DNA of 64,000 nt from NCBI RefSeq assembly GCF_030512175.1, contig NZ_JAULBL010000002.1, positions 1,672,149-1,736,148 on the forward strand. The letters are read 5' to 3'. Below, in pieces: positions 20,167 to 29,451 of the stretch. A model generated the notes under the pieces. It was not told the DNA's origin. It searched no databases and worked only from the letters and a program-made list of their open reading frames with translations. Source of the DNA: Paeniglutamicibacter sulfureus (GTDB lineage: Bacteria; Actinomycetota; Actinomycetes; Actinomycetales; Micrococcaceae). How positions within the stretch are numbered: position 1 is the stretch's first letter; every line of letters begins with the position of its first letter. Position numbers and translations under genes: made by a program.

Positions 20167-20735
20167 TGACTGAAGCAGCTGTGAACATCCAGCCTCGCCT
20201 TAAGGCCAAGTACAACGCCGAAATCCGCGAAACCCTGACGAACGAGTTCAGCTACGCCAACCCGATGCAGGTCCCGGGCCTGGTCAAGGTTGTTGTGAAC
20301 ATGGGTGTTGGCGAAGCCGCCAAGGACTCCAAGCTCATCGAAGGCGCAGTTCGCGACCTCACCGCCATCACCGGCCAGAAGCCGTTGGTAACCAAGGCAC
20401 GCAAGTCGATCGCACAGTTCAAGCTGCGCGAAGGCATGCCGATTGGTACCCACGCCACCCTGCGCGGAGATCGCATGTGGGAATTCGTGGACCGCTTGGT
20501 TTCGCTGGCACTGCCGCGTATCCGTGACTTCCGTGGCCTGAGCCCGAAGCAGTTCGACGGCAACGGAAACTACACCTTCGGTCTCACGGAACAGTCCATG
20601 TTCCACGAAATCGATGTTGATTCCATTGACCGCGTTCGCGGCATGGACATCACCGTAGTGACCACCGCGAAGACCGACGACGAAGGTCGTGCCTTGCTCA
20701 AGGCACTGGGCTTCCCGTTCAAGACCGCCAACTAG
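20166..20735 (+). CDS. rplE: 50S ribosomal protein L5
   Basis: 189 residues. L5 binds 5S rRNA in the central protuberance and contacts P-site t[22 protein letters not shown], the core [20 protein letters not shown] and [18 protein letters not shown] are typical. In most bacteria rpsN (S14) follows; here rpsH follows after only 62 bases with no S14 gene, as in Micrococcus. Confidence 0.97.
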   Translation: MTEAAVNIQPRLKAKYNAEIRETLTNEFSYANPMQVPGLVKVVVNMGVGEAAKDSKLIEGAVRDLTAITGQKPLVTKARKSIAQFKLREGMPIGTHATLRGDRMWEFVDRLVSLALPRIRDFRGLSPKQFDGNGNYTFGLTEQSMFHEIDVDSIDRVRGMDITVVTTAKTDDEGRALLKALGFPFKTAN

Positions 20736-20797
20736 ATCAACTACGTTGCAGGTCCGCGCTTGCGCGGAAACCGTAGCGAGGAAGGGCAGAAGCCCAA

Positions 20798-21196
20798 ATG
20801 ACAATGACAGATCCTGTCGCAGATATGCTGACTCGTCTGCGTAACGCCAACTCGGCTTACCACGACACGGTTTCCATGCCGTCGTCGAAGCTGAAGGTGC
20901 GCGTTGCACAGATCCTCAAGGAACAGGGCTACATCGCCTCGTTCGTTGAAGAAGCAGCAGAGGTTGGCAAGAAGCTGACCATCACCCTGAAGTTCGGCCC
21001 GAGCCGCGAGCGTTCAATCGCTGGCGTTCGCCGTATTTCCAAGCCGGGCCTGCGTGTATACGCAAAGTCCACCAACTTGCCGCACGTCCTTGGTGGCCTC
21101 GGCATTGCAATCCTGTCCACGTCCTCCGGTCTGCTCACCGACCGCCAGGCAGCCAAGAAGGGTGTAGGTGGGGAAGTCCTCGCCTACGTCTGGTAA
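20798..21196 (+). CDS. rpsH: 30S ribosomal protein S8
   Basis: 132 residues. S8 binds the central domain of 16S rRNA and in E. coli is the spc operon repressor. [32 protein letters not shown], the rRNA-binding [16 protein letters not shown] and the C-terminal [18 protein letters not shown] are diagnostic. ATG 20798 or the second ATG at 20804 could start it. GAGGAAGGGC lies upstream. Confidence 0.97.
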   Translation: MTMTDPVADMLTRLRNANSAYHDTVSMPSSKLKVRVAQILKEQGYIASFVEEAAEVGKKLTITLKFGPSRERSIAGVRRISKPGLRVYAKSTNLPHVLGGLGIAILSTSSGLLTDRQAAKKGVGGEVLAYVW

Positions 21197-21217
21197 CGGG
21201 AAAGGGAGAAAGAAACC

Positions 21218-21754
21218 ATGTCACGTATTGGACGTCTTCCGATCACTGTTCCTGCCGGCGTAGAGCTCAAGATTGATGGCGACATTGTCTCCGTCAAGGG
21301 CTCCAAGGGCGAACTGACGCACACCGTACCCAGCCCGATTGCGGTTGTTCTCGAAGAGAACACCGTAACCGTGTCGCGCCCGAACGACGAGCGCGATTCG
21401 CGTTCGCTGCACGGACTGACCCGCACCCTGATCGAGAACATGATCATCGGTGTCACCGCTGGCTACGAAAAGAAGCTCGAAATCCACGGTACCGGTTACC
21501 GCGTAGTGGCAAAGGGTTCGAACCTCGAGTTCGCTCTGGGCTACTCGCACCCGGTGGTTGTCGAAGCTCCCGAGGGCATTGCCTTCGCGCTCGACGGCAA
21601 CACCAAGATCACCGTCTCGGGTATCAACAAGCAGCAGGTTGGCGAAGTTTCCGCCAACATCCGCAAGCTCCGCAAGCCTGACCCGTACAAGGGCAAGGGC
21701 GTTCGGTACGCTGGCGAAATCATCCGCCGCAAGGTCGGAAAGGCTGGTAAGTAA
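21218..21754 (+). CDS. rplF: 50S ribosomal protein L6
   Basis: 178 residues in two repeated L6 folds. L6 supports the stalk base and factor-binding site. [20 protein letters not shown], the mid-protein [19 protein letters not shown] and the C-terminal signature [19 protein letters not shown] are present. GGGAAAGGGAGAAAG precedes the ATG. rplR starts two bases after its stop. Confidence 0.98.
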   Translation: MSRIGRLPITVPAGVELKIDGDIVSVKGSKGELTHTVPSPIAVVLEENTVTVSRPNDERDSRSLHGLTRTLIENMIIGVTAGYEKKLEIHGTGYRVVAKGSNLEFALGYSHPVVVEAPEGIAFALDGNTKITVSGINKQQVGEVSANIRKLRKPDPYKGKGVRYAGEIIRRKVGKAGK

Positions 21755-21756
21755 CC

Positions 21757-22128
21757 ATGGCTCTGGGAATCAAGGGTAAGAGCAAGGCAGCCGCACGCGG
21801 CCGCCGCCACTTGCGTGTCCGTAAGCGCATCACCGGCACCGAGGTGCGTCCGCGCCTGGTCGTCAACCGCTCGGCACGCCACATCTTCGTCCAGATCGTA
21901 GACGACAGCAAGGGCATCACCGTTGCCTACGCGTCGACGATGGAAGCCGACTTGCGCACGTTCGATGGTGACAAGACCGCCAAGGCCAAGCGCATTGGCG
22001 AGCTCGTTGCAGAGCGCGCCAAGGCCGCAGGCATCGAGTCCGTGGTCTTCGACCGCGGCGGCAACAAGTACCACGGTCGCGTGGCAGCTGTTGCTGAGGG
22101 TGCACGTGAAGGTGGGCTGGCACTGTGA
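21757..22128 (+). CDS. rplR: 50S ribosomal protein L18
   Basis: 123 residues. L18 binds 5S rRNA with L5 and L25. The basic N-terminus ([19 protein letters not shown]) and the motifs [20 protein letters not shown] and [20 protein letters not shown] are typical. It ends in a GTGA overlap with rpsE. Confidence 0.97.
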   Translation: MALGIKGKSKAAARGRRHLRVRKRITGTEVRPRLVVNRSARHIFVQIVDDSKGITVAYASTMEADLRTFDGDKTAKAKRIGELVAERAKAAGIESVVFDRGGNKYHGRVAAVAEGAREGGLAL

Positions 22129-22832
22129 GCGAAGCAACTAACAAGAAGGAAACTCAGGTGTCTGAAGCTACTGAGGCAGCTGCTGCTGCTCCTGCCGCCG
22201 ACAAGGCCGGCGCCGCTCGCGGCGAAGGCCGTGGACGTGGCGGCGAAGGCCGTGGCCGTGGCGAGGGTCGTGGCCGTGGCCGCGATTCGAAGGACAGCCG
22301 CAACGACGACAAGGACAAGTTCCTTGAGCGCGTTGTAGCCATCAACCGCGTATCCAAGGTCGTCAAGGGTGGTCGTCGCTTCAGCTTCACCGCACTTGTC
22401 GTCGTGGGTGACGGCAACGGTCTCGTTGGCGTCGGCTACGGCAAGGCCAAGGAAGTTCCGGCAGCAATCGCCAAGGGCGTTGAAGAAGCCAAGAAGTCCT
22501 TCTTCCGCGTTCCCCGCGTCGGCACCACCATCCCGCACCTGGTGCAGGGTGAAGCCGCTGCCGGCGTTGTCCTCCTGCGTCCGGCTTCGCCGGGTACCGG
22601 CGTTATCGCCGGTGGTCCGGTTCGCGCCGTACTGGAATGCGCAGGCATCCACGATGTTCTGTCGAAGTCCATGGGCTCGACCAACCAGATCAACATCGTC
22701 CACGGCACCGTTGCCGCCCTGAAGGCCCTTGAAGAGCCTCAGGCAGTAGCAGCACGTCGTGGCCTGCCGTTGGAAGAAGTTGTTTCGGCACAGATGCTGT
22801 GGAACATCCAGAACCAGAAGGCAGGTGCGTAA
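22125..22832 (+). CDS. rpsE: 30S ribosomal protein S5 with N-terminal RG-rich extension
   Basis: 235 residues. S5 shapes the mRNA entry channel and decoding fidelity. After an acidic/Ala-rich start come about 30 residues of Arg/Gly/Glu repeats ([17 protein letters not shown]) before the S5 double-stranded RNA-binding domain at [20 protein letters not shown]. The second domain contains [23 protein letters not shown] 22125 overlaps the rplR stop; GTG 22158 is a possible alternative start. The extension is longer than in E. coli S5 (167 residues). Confidence 0.97.
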   Translation: MSEATNKKETQVSEATEAAAAAPAADKAGAARGEGRGRGGEGRGRGEGRGRGRDSKDSRNDDKDKFLERVVAINRVSKVVKGGRRFSFTALVVVGDGNGLVGVGYGKAKEVPAAIAKGVEEAKKSFFRVPRVGTTIPHLVQGEAAAGVVLLRPASPGTGVIAGGPVRAVLECAGIHDVLSKSMGSTNQINIVHGTVAALKALEEPQAVAARRGLPLEEVVSAQMLWNIQNQKAGA

Positions 22833-22835
22833 GTA

Positions 22836-23042
22836 GTGGCGAAGAATTTTGTCCCTAGCGACGCAAATCTGGCAATCACCCAGATCAGGTCCATCATTGG
22901 TGTAAAGCAGAACCAGCGCGATACCCTTCGCTCGCTTGGCTTGAAGCGCATCGGACACACCGTGTTCCGTACCGCTGATGCAGTGACCGTTGGCATGATC
23001 AACACGGTTCCGCACCTCGTAAAGGTTGAGGAGGCGAAGTAA
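22836..23042 (+). CDS. rpmD: 50S ribosomal protein L30
   Basis: 68 residues. A small ferredoxin-fold L30, starting GTG 22836. [30 protein letters not shown] and [13 protein letters not shown] are diagnostic. It sits three bases after rpsE and two bases before rplO. Confidence 0.97.
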   Translation: MAKNFVPSDANLAITQIRSIIGVKQNQRDTLRSLGLKRIGHTVFRTADAVTVGMINTVPHLVKVEEAK

Positions 23043-23044
23043 TC

Positions 23045-23500
23045 ATGGCTGAAAAAGAAAACGCACTGAAGGTACACCACCTGCGTCCGGCCGAAGGCTC
23101 CAAGAAGGCCAAGACCCGTGTGGGTCGTGGTGAAGGATCCAAGGGTAAGACCGCGGGTCGCGGTATGAAGGGCACCAAGGCGCGCTACCAGGTCAAGGCC
23201 GGCTTCGCCGGTGGCCAGTTGCCGCTGCACATGCGCCTTCCGAAGCTTCGCGGCTTCAAGAACCCGTTCCGCGTCGAGTACCAGGTTGTTAACCTGGACA
23301 AGATCTCGGAGCTGTTCCCCGAAGGTGGCGAAGTCACCGTTGAGGCACTGATCGCGAAGGGCGCCGTTCGCAAGAACGAGCCCGTCAAGGTCCTTGGCTC
23401 GGGCGAACTGACCGTCAAGGTCGACGTGAAGGTCAACGCCTTCTCGTCCTCCGCAGCGGAAAAGATCGCCGCAGCCGGCGGCTCTGCAGTAGAGCTCTAA
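23045..23500 (+). CDS. rplO: 50S ribosomal protein L15
   Basis: 151 residues. L15 is a late-assembly protein binding several 23S domains. The basic, Gly-rich N-terminal arm ([19 protein letters not shown] and [19 protein letters not shown]) precedes the L18e/L15 fold ([17 protein letters not shown]). Last gene of the spc r-protein block; a terminator separates it from secY. Confidence 0.97.
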   Translation: MAEKENALKVHHLRPAEGSKKAKTRVGRGEGSKGKTAGRGMKGTKARYQVKAGFAGGQLPLHMRLPKLRGFKNPFRVEYQVVNLDKISELFPEGGEVTVEALIAKGAVRKNEPVKVLGSGELTVKVDVKVNAFSSSAAEKIAAAGGSAVEL

Positions 23501-23528
23501 GCTACGTGGTCAATTGATCACACAGTGA

Positions 23529-23583
23529 GAGGGGGGTGGACCCGGAATTCGCATGGCGGATTTCCGGGACCACCCCCCTTTTT
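23529..23583 (+). terminator. Intrinsic terminator after rplO
   Basis: GGGGGGTGG.CCCGGAA pairs with TTCCGGG.CCACCCCCC, followed by TTTTT. It splits secY-adk from the spc r-protein genes. Confidence 0.9.
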
Positions 23584-23711
23584 CTTACCGTTTCACCACA
23601 CCCCCTGCTCCCACCGGCATCCGCAGGACGCCGGAACCCGGTCACCGGCGCTGTTTTCCCGCCTAATATCCCCATCGGACCGGGAATGATTTCGGTTTTG
23701 CCGCGGTGCAT

Positions 23712-23742
23712 TTGGCGAGTCACGCTCGCCACCCGCTAGAAT
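23712..23742 (+). promoter_or_regulatory. Candidate secY promoter
   Basis: TTGGCG (23712-23717), 19 bases, TAGAAT (23737-23742), about 50 bases before the secY TTG start. The -35 and -10 resemble the rplM candidate (TTGGCG and TAGACT). Confidence 0.5.
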
Positions 23743-23792
23743 CAGTAGGTCAACACCCGGGTTTGCCGGGCCACCATCCTTCAGGAGGACGC

Positions 23793-25097
23793 TTGTTCGC
23801 CGCCATTGCCCGGGTATTCCGGACGCCTGACCTGCGACGCAAGTTGTTGTTCACGCTCGCCATTATCGCGATTTACCGCATGGGTGTCTATATCCCTGCT
23901 CCCGGCGTGGACTACTCGAACGTCCAGCAGTGCCTTGCCGCGGGTAACACCACCGGCGGGCTGTACCAGTTTGTGAACCTGTTCAGCGGCGGCGCCCTGC
24001 TCCAGGTCTCCATCTTCGCCATGGGCATCATGCCGTACATCACGGCCTCGATCATCGTCCAGCTGTTGCGCGTGGTGATTCCGCGCTTCGAGGAGCTGCA
24101 CAAGGAAGGCCAGTCCGGACAGGCCGTCCTGACCCAGTACACCCGTTACCTGACGATCGCGTTGGGCCTGTTGCAGGCCACCACGCTGGTCTCGCTGGCC
24201 CGCAGCGGCATGCTCTTCCCCTCCTGCCAATTGCCGATCGTCCCGGATGACAGCTTGTGGATCATCGTGCTGATGATCTTCACGCTGACCGCCGGCACCG
24301 GCCTGATCATGTGGATGGGCGAGCTGGCCACCGAGCGCGGCGTCGGCAACGGCATGTCCCTGCTGATCTTCGTCTCCATCGCCTCGGGCTTCCCCTCGGC
24401 CATGGGCGCCATCGCCACCTCGCAGGGCTGGGGCGTCTTCATTGGCGTCATCCTCATCGGCGTCGCCGTGATCGGCCTGGTTGTCTTCGTGGAGCAATCC
24501 CAGCGCCGCATCCCGGTCCAGTACGCCAAGCGCATGATCGGGCGCCGCACCGTGGGTGGCACCTCCACCTACATCCCGATCAAGGTCAACATGGCCGGCG
24601 TCATCCCGGTGATCTTCGCATCCTCGATGCTGGCGCTGCCGACCATGCTGGTCTCGTTCAACACACGGGCCGACGGCACGCTGCCGGACTGGGCGCTGTG
24701 GGTGCAGACGAACTTCTCCGGCTCGTCCCCGCTCTACATGGTCGCCTATACGTTGCTGACCATCGGCTTCACGTACTTCTACGTTGCGATCACGTTCAAC
24801 CCGACCGAGGTTGCCGACAACATGAAGCAGTACGGCGGATTCATCCCGGGCATCCGCGCAGGACGCCCCACGGCCGAGTACCTCGAGTACGTGCTCAGCC
24901 GCATCACCTTCCCCGGTGCCATTTACCTGGCATTCGTGGCCCTGATTCCGTTGATCGCCTTCGTGCTCATCAACGCCGATCAGAACTTCCCATTTGGCGG
25001 CACCTCGATCCTCATCATGGTTGGTGTGGGTCTCGAGACCGTCAAGCAAATCAACGCACAAATGCAGCAGCGACACTACGAAGGACTTCTGCGATGA
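23793..25097 (+). CDS. secY: Preprotein translocase subunit SecY
   Basis: 434 residues from TTG 23793, which has a perfect AGGAGG (23782-23787) in front. The frame is open to 23706, but that extension is out of family and lies over the promoter. SecY forms the channel of the Sec translocon with ten transmembrane helices. The start FAAIARVFRTPDLRRKLLF, the plug region after TM1, GMGIMP-like AMGIMPYITASII, and the cytoplasmic loop ATERGVGNGMSLLIF are characteristic. The stop overlaps the adk ATG (ATGA). Confidence 0.97.
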   Translation: MFAAIARVFRTPDLRRKLLFTLAIIAIYRMGVYIPAPGVDYSNVQQCLAAGNTTGGLYQFVNLFSGGALLQVSIFAMGIMPYITASIIVQLLRVVIPRFEELHKEGQSGQAVLTQYTRYLTIALGLLQATTLVSLARSGMLFPSCQLPIVPDDSLWIIVLMIFTLTAGTGLIMWMGELATERGVGNGMSLLIFVSIASGFPSAMGAIATSQGWGVFIGVILIGVAVIGLVVFVEQSQRRIPVQYAKRMIGRRTVGGTSTYIPIKVNMAGVIPVIFASSMLALPTMLVSFNTRADGTLPDWALWVQTNFSGSSPLYMVAYTLLTIGFTYFYVAITFNPTEVADNMKQYGGFIPGIRAGRPTAEYLEYVLSRITFPGAIYLAFVALIPLIAFVLINADQNFPFGGTSILIMVGVGLETVKQINAQMQQRHYEGLLR

Positions 25098-25666
25098 CAA
25101 GACTGTTGATCATTGGACCACCCGGTGCCGGCAAGGGCACCCAGGCGGACCGCATTTCCGAGCGCCTCAACGTTGTGGCCATCTCCACCGGTGACATCTT
25201 CCGCGCCAACGTCAAGGGCGGCACCCCGCTGGGCGTCGAGGCCAAGAAGTACATCGATGCCGGGAACTTCGTTCCCGACTCGGTCACCAACTCGATGGTG
25301 CGCGATCGCCTGTCCCAGGACGATGTCAAGGACGGCTTCCTGCTGGACGGCTACCCGCGCACCAGCGCCCAGGTCGACGAGCTGGATTCGATCCTGGCAG
25401 ACGCAGGCGTGGAGCTTGACGCGGTGCTGCAGCTGACCGCCGATGACGACGAGCTCGTCGCCCGCCTGCTCAAGCGCGCCGAGATCGAGGGCCGCGCGGA
25501 TGACAACGAAGAGGTCATCCGCCACCGCCTGGGCCTCTACCACGAGGAAACCGCCGTCGTGGTCAACCGCTACCAGGAGCGCGGCATCGTGCGCCTGGTC
25601 GACGGCATCGGCGAGATCGACGAAGTCACCGACCGCGTCATGGGCGCGCTGGGACAGAACGTCTAA
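25094..25666 (+). CDS. adk: Adenylate kinase
   Basis: 190 residues, the short-LID form usual in actinobacteria, interconverting ATP + AMP and 2 ADP. The P-loop GPPGAGKGT is at residues 8-16. The AMP-binding STGDIFRANV and GFLLDGYPRT (with catalytic Arg) are present. The LID between ARLLKRAEIEGRADD and IRHRLGLYHE is short and lacks zinc Cys residues. It starts within the secY stop (ATGA), so it is translationally coupled to secY, and is followed by a strong terminator. Confidence 0.98.
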   Translation: MTRLLIIGPPGAGKGTQADRISERLNVVAISTGDIFRANVKGGTPLGVEAKKYIDAGNFVPDSVTNSMVRDRLSQDDVKDGFLLDGYPRTSAQVDELDSILADAGVELDAVLQLTADDDELVARLLKRAEIEGRADDNEEVIRHRLGLYHEETAVVVNRYQERGIVRLVDGIGEIDEVTDRVMGALGQNV

Positions 25667-25683
25667 ATAGCTTGCACACGCGC

Positions 25684-25730
25684 AAACCGCGGGGACCGGC
25701 ACCACAGGTGCCGACATCCCCGCGGTTTTT
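25684..25730 (+). terminator. Intrinsic terminator after adk
   Basis: AAACCGCGGGGA and CGGCACC pair with GGTGCCG and TCCCCGCGGTTT across ACA, with a TTTTT tail. Ends secY-adk. Confidence 0.92.
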
Positions 25731-25774
25731 GCGCTAACGCCGCCCAGAAGATTCCTTGGAAGGGGACACACACC

Positions 25775-26605
25775 ATGGCTTTCCGCCAACCAAAAATCGA
25801 GTACAAGACCAACACGCAGATCCTGAAGATGCGGGAAGCCGGATTGGTGCTGGCCGAGGCACTGGACGAAGCGGTTGCCGCCGCACAGATCGGGGTCACC
25901 ACCGCGCACCTTGACGAGGTGTTTGCCGCGGTGCTCGAACGCCGCGGCGCGACGTCCAACTTCAAGGGCTACCACGACTTCCCCGCGAACATCTGCGCCT
26001 CGGTCAACGACGAGGTCGTCCACGGCTTCCCGAGCGAGTACGTGCTCAAGGACGGGGACGTGCTGAAGATCGACGGCGGCGCCATCATTGATGGCTGGCA
26101 TGCCGACTCGGCACGCACCGTGATCGTGGGCACCGCGGACCCGGAGGACCAGCGACTGTCCGACATCACGCAGGAGGCCATGTGGCGCGGCATCGCGGCG
26201 CTTGCCGAAGCCCGCTTCGTCGGCCAGATCGGCGATGCCATCGACGACTTCGTCTCGGCCGTGCCGGGCAAGCCGTTGGGCATCCTGGAAGACTACGTCG
26301 GCCACGGCATCGGTTCGGAAATGCACCAGGCCCCGGACGTGCTCAACTACCGCACCGGCCACCGCGGTCCCCGCGTCAAGCCGGGCATGTGCCTGGCCAT
26401 CGAGCCCATGCTGGTGCGCGGGGGCCTGGAGACCAAGGTGCTCGAGGACGACTGGACGGTTGTCACCGTCGACGGCGCGCGCGCCTCGCAGTGGGAGCAT
26501 TCAGTTGCCGTGCACATGGGCGGCATCTGGGTGCTGACTGCCCACGACGGGGGAGTGGCAGGCCTTGCCCCCTTCGGCGTGACGCCGTCCCCCATCGCTT
26601 CATAG
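25775..26605 (+). CDS. map: Type I methionine aminopeptidase
   Basis: 276 residues. Removes initiator Met from nascent proteins. The pita-bread fold ligands are visible: the substrate His in VVHGFPSEY, the metal Asp residues in KIDGGAIIDGWHADSARTV, the GHGIG His, EPML and the final Glu in QWEHSVAV. The N-terminus lacks the zinc-finger extension of some actinobacterial paralogues. ATG 25775 follows GGAAGGGGACAC. It stands as a separate unit between the adk terminator and a hairpin at 26613. Confidence 0.95.
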   Translation: MAFRQPKIEYKTNTQILKMREAGLVLAEALDEAVAAAQIGVTTAHLDEVFAAVLERRGATSNFKGYHDFPANICASVNDEVVHGFPSEYVLKDGDVLKIDGGAIIDGWHADSARTVIVGTADPEDQRLSDITQEAMWRGIAALAEARFVGQIGDAIDDFVSAVPGKPLGILEDYVGHGIGSEMHQAPDVLNYRTGHRGPRVKPGMCLAIEPMLVRGGLETKVLEDDWTVVTVDGARASQWEHSVAVHMGGIWVLTAHDGGVAGLAPFGVTPSPIAS

Positions 26606-26612
26606 CTTTCTT

Positions 26613-26642
26613 CCGCACCGGCCCACCTGCGGGCCGGTGCGG
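26613..26642 (+). terminator. Hairpin after map
   Basis: CCGCACCGGCCC pairs perfectly with GGGCCGGTGCGG across ACCTGC. There is no T-run, so terminator strength is uncertain. Confidence 0.6.
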
Positions 26643-26694
26643 CAGCTGCCCGCAAAAAGTGTGGGCGATCTAACAAATCGGTTGGCCACAATGA

Positions 26695-26724
26695 TTTCCC
26701 TTTAAGCCATATACCACGTAGGCT
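26695..26724 (+). promoter_or_regulatory. Candidate infA promoter
   Basis: TAGGCT at 26719-26724 within GTAGGCTTGACTG is a plausible -10, 18 bases after TTTCCC (26695-26700). The context resembles GTAGACTTG upstream of tuf. The leader to infA would be about 120 nt. Confidence 0.35.
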
Positions 26725-26848
26725 TGACTGTTGGTTGTCTGTTCCTTGGTGCCCAAAAGCTCACGCTTCGGGTGCCTCTGTTCTTGATGGCCAAGACCAT
26801 AAACCTGTCGGGGGCAAAAGCCGCCGGCAACAAAAGTTAGCGGAGGAT

Positions 26849-27070
26849 ATGGCCAAGAAAGAGGGTGTCATCGAGGTAGAAGGCACCGTGTCAGAGGCAC
26901 TGCCCAATGCGATGTTCCGTGTTGAGCTGCCCAACGGGCACGTTGTACTTGCAACTATCTCGGGAAAGATGCGTCAGCACTACATTCGAATCCTCCCAGA
27001 GGATCGCGTAGTGGTGGAACTCAGTCCGTATGACCTCAACCGCGGACGTATCGTTTACCGCTACAAGTAA
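26849..27070 (+). CDS. infA: Translation initiation factor IF-1
   Basis: 73 residues, exact family length. IF-1 is an OB-fold protein that occupies the 30S A site during initiation. [27 protein letters not shown]-like [19 protein letters not shown] and the end RGRIVYRYK are diagnostic. The frame is open 38 codons upstream, but CGGAGGAT directly precedes ATG 26849. First gene of the alpha-operon block. Confidence 0.98.
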   Translation: MAKKEGVIEVEGTVSEALPNAMFRVELPNGHVVLATISGKMRQHYIRILPEDRVVVELSPYDLNRGRIVYRYK

Positions 27071-27155
27071 AGATTTTTGTTCTTCCATCCCCTGGGGACG
27101 GGCGACAAAGGTAGTTACGCTCCACTTGAAACCGCAACCGCAAAAGGACAAAGCC

Positions 27156-27269
27156 TTGAAGGTTAACCCTAGCGTGAAGCCGATCTGCGATAAGTGCAAG
27201 GTGATCCGTCGTAATGGCGTGGTCATGGTGATCTGCGAAAACCCACGCCACAAGCAGCGTCAGGGCTAA
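27156..27269 (+). CDS. rpmJ: 50S ribosomal protein L36, zinc-binding form, TTG start
   Basis: 37 residues from TTG 27156: (M)[19 protein letters not shown], ending [10 protein letters not shown]. This is exactly L36. The Cys-x2-Cys, the third Cys and the final His (CDKC, VIC, RHKQ) form the zinc ribbon, so it is the zinc-dependent C+ type. AAAAGGA lies seven bases before the TTG; no ATG or GTG fits the family length. It sits 85 bases after infA. Confidence 0.95.
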   Translation: MKVNPSVKPICDKCKVIRRNGVVMVICENPRHKQRQG

Positions 27270-27419
27270 TTTCCCTCACGGGAAATCCTGCGCGTAGTAA
27301 AAGTAATTGGCAGCACAGCATCCACCGCGCGATGCATACCCACGGCACGGAGGCCGTGGACCGGGAACACCCGGGATTGTGCTGTTTTAGACCTCCGCAC
27401 ATCGAAAGGTAGACAGCAT
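27270..27419 (+). promoter_or_regulatory. Structured leader upstream of rpsM
   Basis: CAGCACA (27311-27317) can pair with TGTGCTG (27378-27384), which is followed by TTTT. The enclosed bases contain a CCACGGC/GCCGTGG hairpin (27340-27359) and a small CCGGG/CCCGG hairpin. The layout is a multibranched element ending in a T-run, a possible r-protein leader or attenuator. Confidence 0.45.
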
Positions 27420-27794
27420 ATGGCTCGTCTAGCTGGCGTAGACATCCCGCGCGAAAAGCGCGTGATTATTGCGCTCACATACATCTACGGCGTGGGCAAG
27501 ACCCGTGCAGAACAGACCATCGCCGAGACCGGGATCAACCCGGACACTCGCGTGAAGGATCTGTCCGACGCTGAGCTGGTTCAGCTGCGTGACTTCATTG
27601 AAGGCAGCTTCAAGGTCGAGGGTGACCTCCGCCGCGAGGTGGCAGCTGATATCCGCCGCAAGGTTGAGATCGGCTCCTACGAAGGCATTCGCCACCGCAA
27701 GGGCCTGCCGGTCCGCGGTCAGCGCACCAAGACCAACGCTCGCACCCGCAAGGGCCCGAAGCGCACCGTCGCCGGTAAGAAGAAGACCCGCTAA
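27420..27794 (+). CDS. rpsM: 30S ribosomal protein S13
   Basis: 124 residues. S13 lies at the top of the 30S head and contacts P-site tRNA and bridge B1. [20 protein letters not shown], the helix-two-turn-helix [34 protein letters not shown] and the basic tail are typical. GAAAGG precedes the ATG. A structured leader occupies the 150 bases before it. Confidence 0.97.
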   Translation: MARLAGVDIPREKRVIIALTYIYGVGKTRAEQTIAETGINPDTRVKDLSDAELVQLRDFIEGSFKVEGDLRREVAADIRRKVEIGSYEGIRHRKGLPVRGQRTKTNARTRKGPKRTVAGKKKTR

Positions 27795-27837
27795 ATCTAG
27801 CGGTCGTCACTAAGCCAAATTTCTCGTAGGAGTAAGC

Positions 27838-28239
27838 ATGCCCCCCAAGACTCGTGGAGCGGTCCGCAAGCCGCGTCGCAAGGACAAAAAGAATATCCCG
27901 CTCGGACAGGCGCACATCAAGAGCACCTTCAACAACACCATTGTTTCCATCACGGATCCCAACGGTGCTGTAATCTCGTGGGCCTCGGCCGGCGAGGTTG
28001 GATTCAAGGGTTCGCGTAAGTCCACTCCGTATGCTGCACAGATGGCCGCCGAGGCTGCTGCAAAGCGTGCACAGGAGCACGGACTTCGCAAGGTTGACGT
28101 TTTCGTCAAGGGCCCGGGCTCGGGACGCGAAACCGCGATCCGTTCGCTCCAGGCCGCTGGCCTGGAGGTTGGGTCCATCCAGGACGTTTCCCCCAGCGCA
28201 CACAACGGCTGCCGCCCCTCAAAGCGTCGCCGCGTCTAA
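27838..28239 (+). CDS. rpsK: 30S ribosomal protein S11
   Basis: 133 residues. S11 sits on the platform near the E site. [60 protein letters not shown] and the tail [15 protein letters not shown] are diagnostic. TAGGAGTAAGC precedes the ATG. rpsD (S4), often next in the operon, is absent; rpoA follows after a structured 171-base gap. Confidence 0.97.
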   Translation: MPPKTRGAVRKPRRKDKKNIPLGQAHIKSTFNNTIVSITDPNGAVISWASAGEVGFKGSRKSTPYAAQMAAEAAAKRAQEHGLRKVDVFVKGPGSGRETAIRSLQAAGLEVGSIQDVSPSAHNGCRPSKRRRV

Positions 28240-28245
28240 TTGACT

Positions 28246-28323
28246 GTCTGGCTTTGATGCCGCCGCGTCTTTCTTCCGCAAGGGAGTAGGGCGCGGCGGC
28301 ATGATCGCCACGGCAAGCCAGAC
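28246..28323 (+). promoter_or_regulatory. Nested hairpin between rpsK and rpoA
   Basis: Outer arms GTCTGGCTT (28246-28254) and AAGCCAGAC (28315-28323) are perfectly complementary. Inside them ATGCCGCCGCG (28257-28267) pairs with CGCGGCGGCAT (28292-28302). There is no T-run. It probably forms a long bent stem in the transcript and could be a processing or protein-binding site. Confidence 0.55.
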
Positions 28324-28410
28324 CGAACCAGACGAACGCCGACGAGGCTTACGTCGTTTCCACCCCCTGTGTTGCGTCATATAGCGGACGCTCGCTGAAA
28401 GGAAATGTAA

Positions 28411-29418
28411 GTGCTTATTGCACAGCGCCCCACCCTGACCGAAGAAGTCGTAGCGGAGAACCGCTCCCGTTTCGTAATTGAACCGTTGGAGCCTGGCTTC
28501 GGCTACACCCTGGGCAACTCGCTTCGCCGTACCCTTCTCTCCTCCATTCCTGGTGCAGCTGTCACCAGTGTGCGGATCGACGGAGTACTGCACGAGTTCA
28601 CCACCGTAGCCGGTGTTAAGGAAGATGTCACCGAGCTGATTCTGAACATCAAGAATCTCTCGGTCTCCTCCGAACACGATGAGCCGGTCGTCGCCTACCT
28701 GCGCAAGCAGGGCCCGGGCGTCGTCACCGCAGCCGACATCACCCCGCCAGCCGGCGTGGAATTCCACAACCCGGACCTGCACATCGCGACATTGAACGCG
28801 AAGGGCAAGTTCGACATGGAACTGACCATCGAGCGTGGCCGCGGCTATGTTTCTGCAGCGCAGAACAAGAACGTGGACGCCGAGATCGGTCGCATCCCTG
28901 TGGATTCGATTTACTCGCCGGTACTCAAGGTGACCTTCCGCGTGGAGGCCACCCGTGTCGAGCAGCGCACCGACTTTGACAAGCTCATCGTCGATGTCGA
29001 GACCAAGGATTCGATGGCCCCGCGCGATGCAGTTGCATCCGCCGGCACCACCTTGGTTGAACTGTTCGGACTGGCTCGCGAGCTGAACACCGCCGCTGAA
29101 GGCATCGAGATCGGCCCGTCCCCGACGGACGCCGCCCTCGCAGCCGACATGGCGTTGCCGATCGAGGACCTCGAATTGACCGTTCGTTCGTACAACTGCC
29201 TCAAGCGTGAGGGCATCCACTCCGTGGGTGAACTCGTTGCACGCTCCGAGGCCGACCTGATGGACATCCGCAACTTTGGTGCGAAGTCCATCGACGAGGT
29301 CAAGGCGAAGCTGATCGATTTGGGTCTGGCCCTGAAGGATTCCCCTCCGGGCTTCGATCTTGCAGCACGTGCCGCCGCCATTGGCGACGATGACGTTTAC
29401 GGTGACGAAGAAGTCTAA
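28411..29418 (+). CDS. rpoA: RNA polymerase alpha subunit
   Basis: 335 residues. The N-terminal domain (dimerisation and beta/beta' contact) contains [20 protein letters not shown] and [18 protein letters not shown]. The C-terminal domain carries [20 protein letters not shown], including the Arg and Asn equivalent to E. coli R265 and N268 that bind UP-element DNA. The end is acidic. GTG 28411 is preceded by GAAAGGA. It sits between rpsK and rplQ as usual, with structured RNA on both sides. Confidence 0.98.
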   Translation: MLIAQRPTLTEEVVAENRSRFVIEPLEPGFGYTLGNSLRRTLLSSIPGAAVTSVRIDGVLHEFTTVAGVKEDVTELILNIKNLSVSSEHDEPVVAYLRKQGPGVVTAADITPPAGVEFHNPDLHIATLNAKGKFDMELTIERGRGYVSAAQNKNVDAEIGRIPVDSIYSPVLKVTFRVEATRVEQRTDFDKLIVDVETKDSMAPRDAVASAGTTLVELFGLARELNTAAEGIEIGPSPTDAALAADMALPIEDLELTVRSYNCLKREGIHSVGELVARSEADLMDIRNFGAKSIDEVKAKLIDLGLALKDSPPGFDLAARAAAIGDDDVYGDEEV

Positions 29419-29451
29419 GACTTCTTGGCCCACCAGCTATAGAACTTAAAC

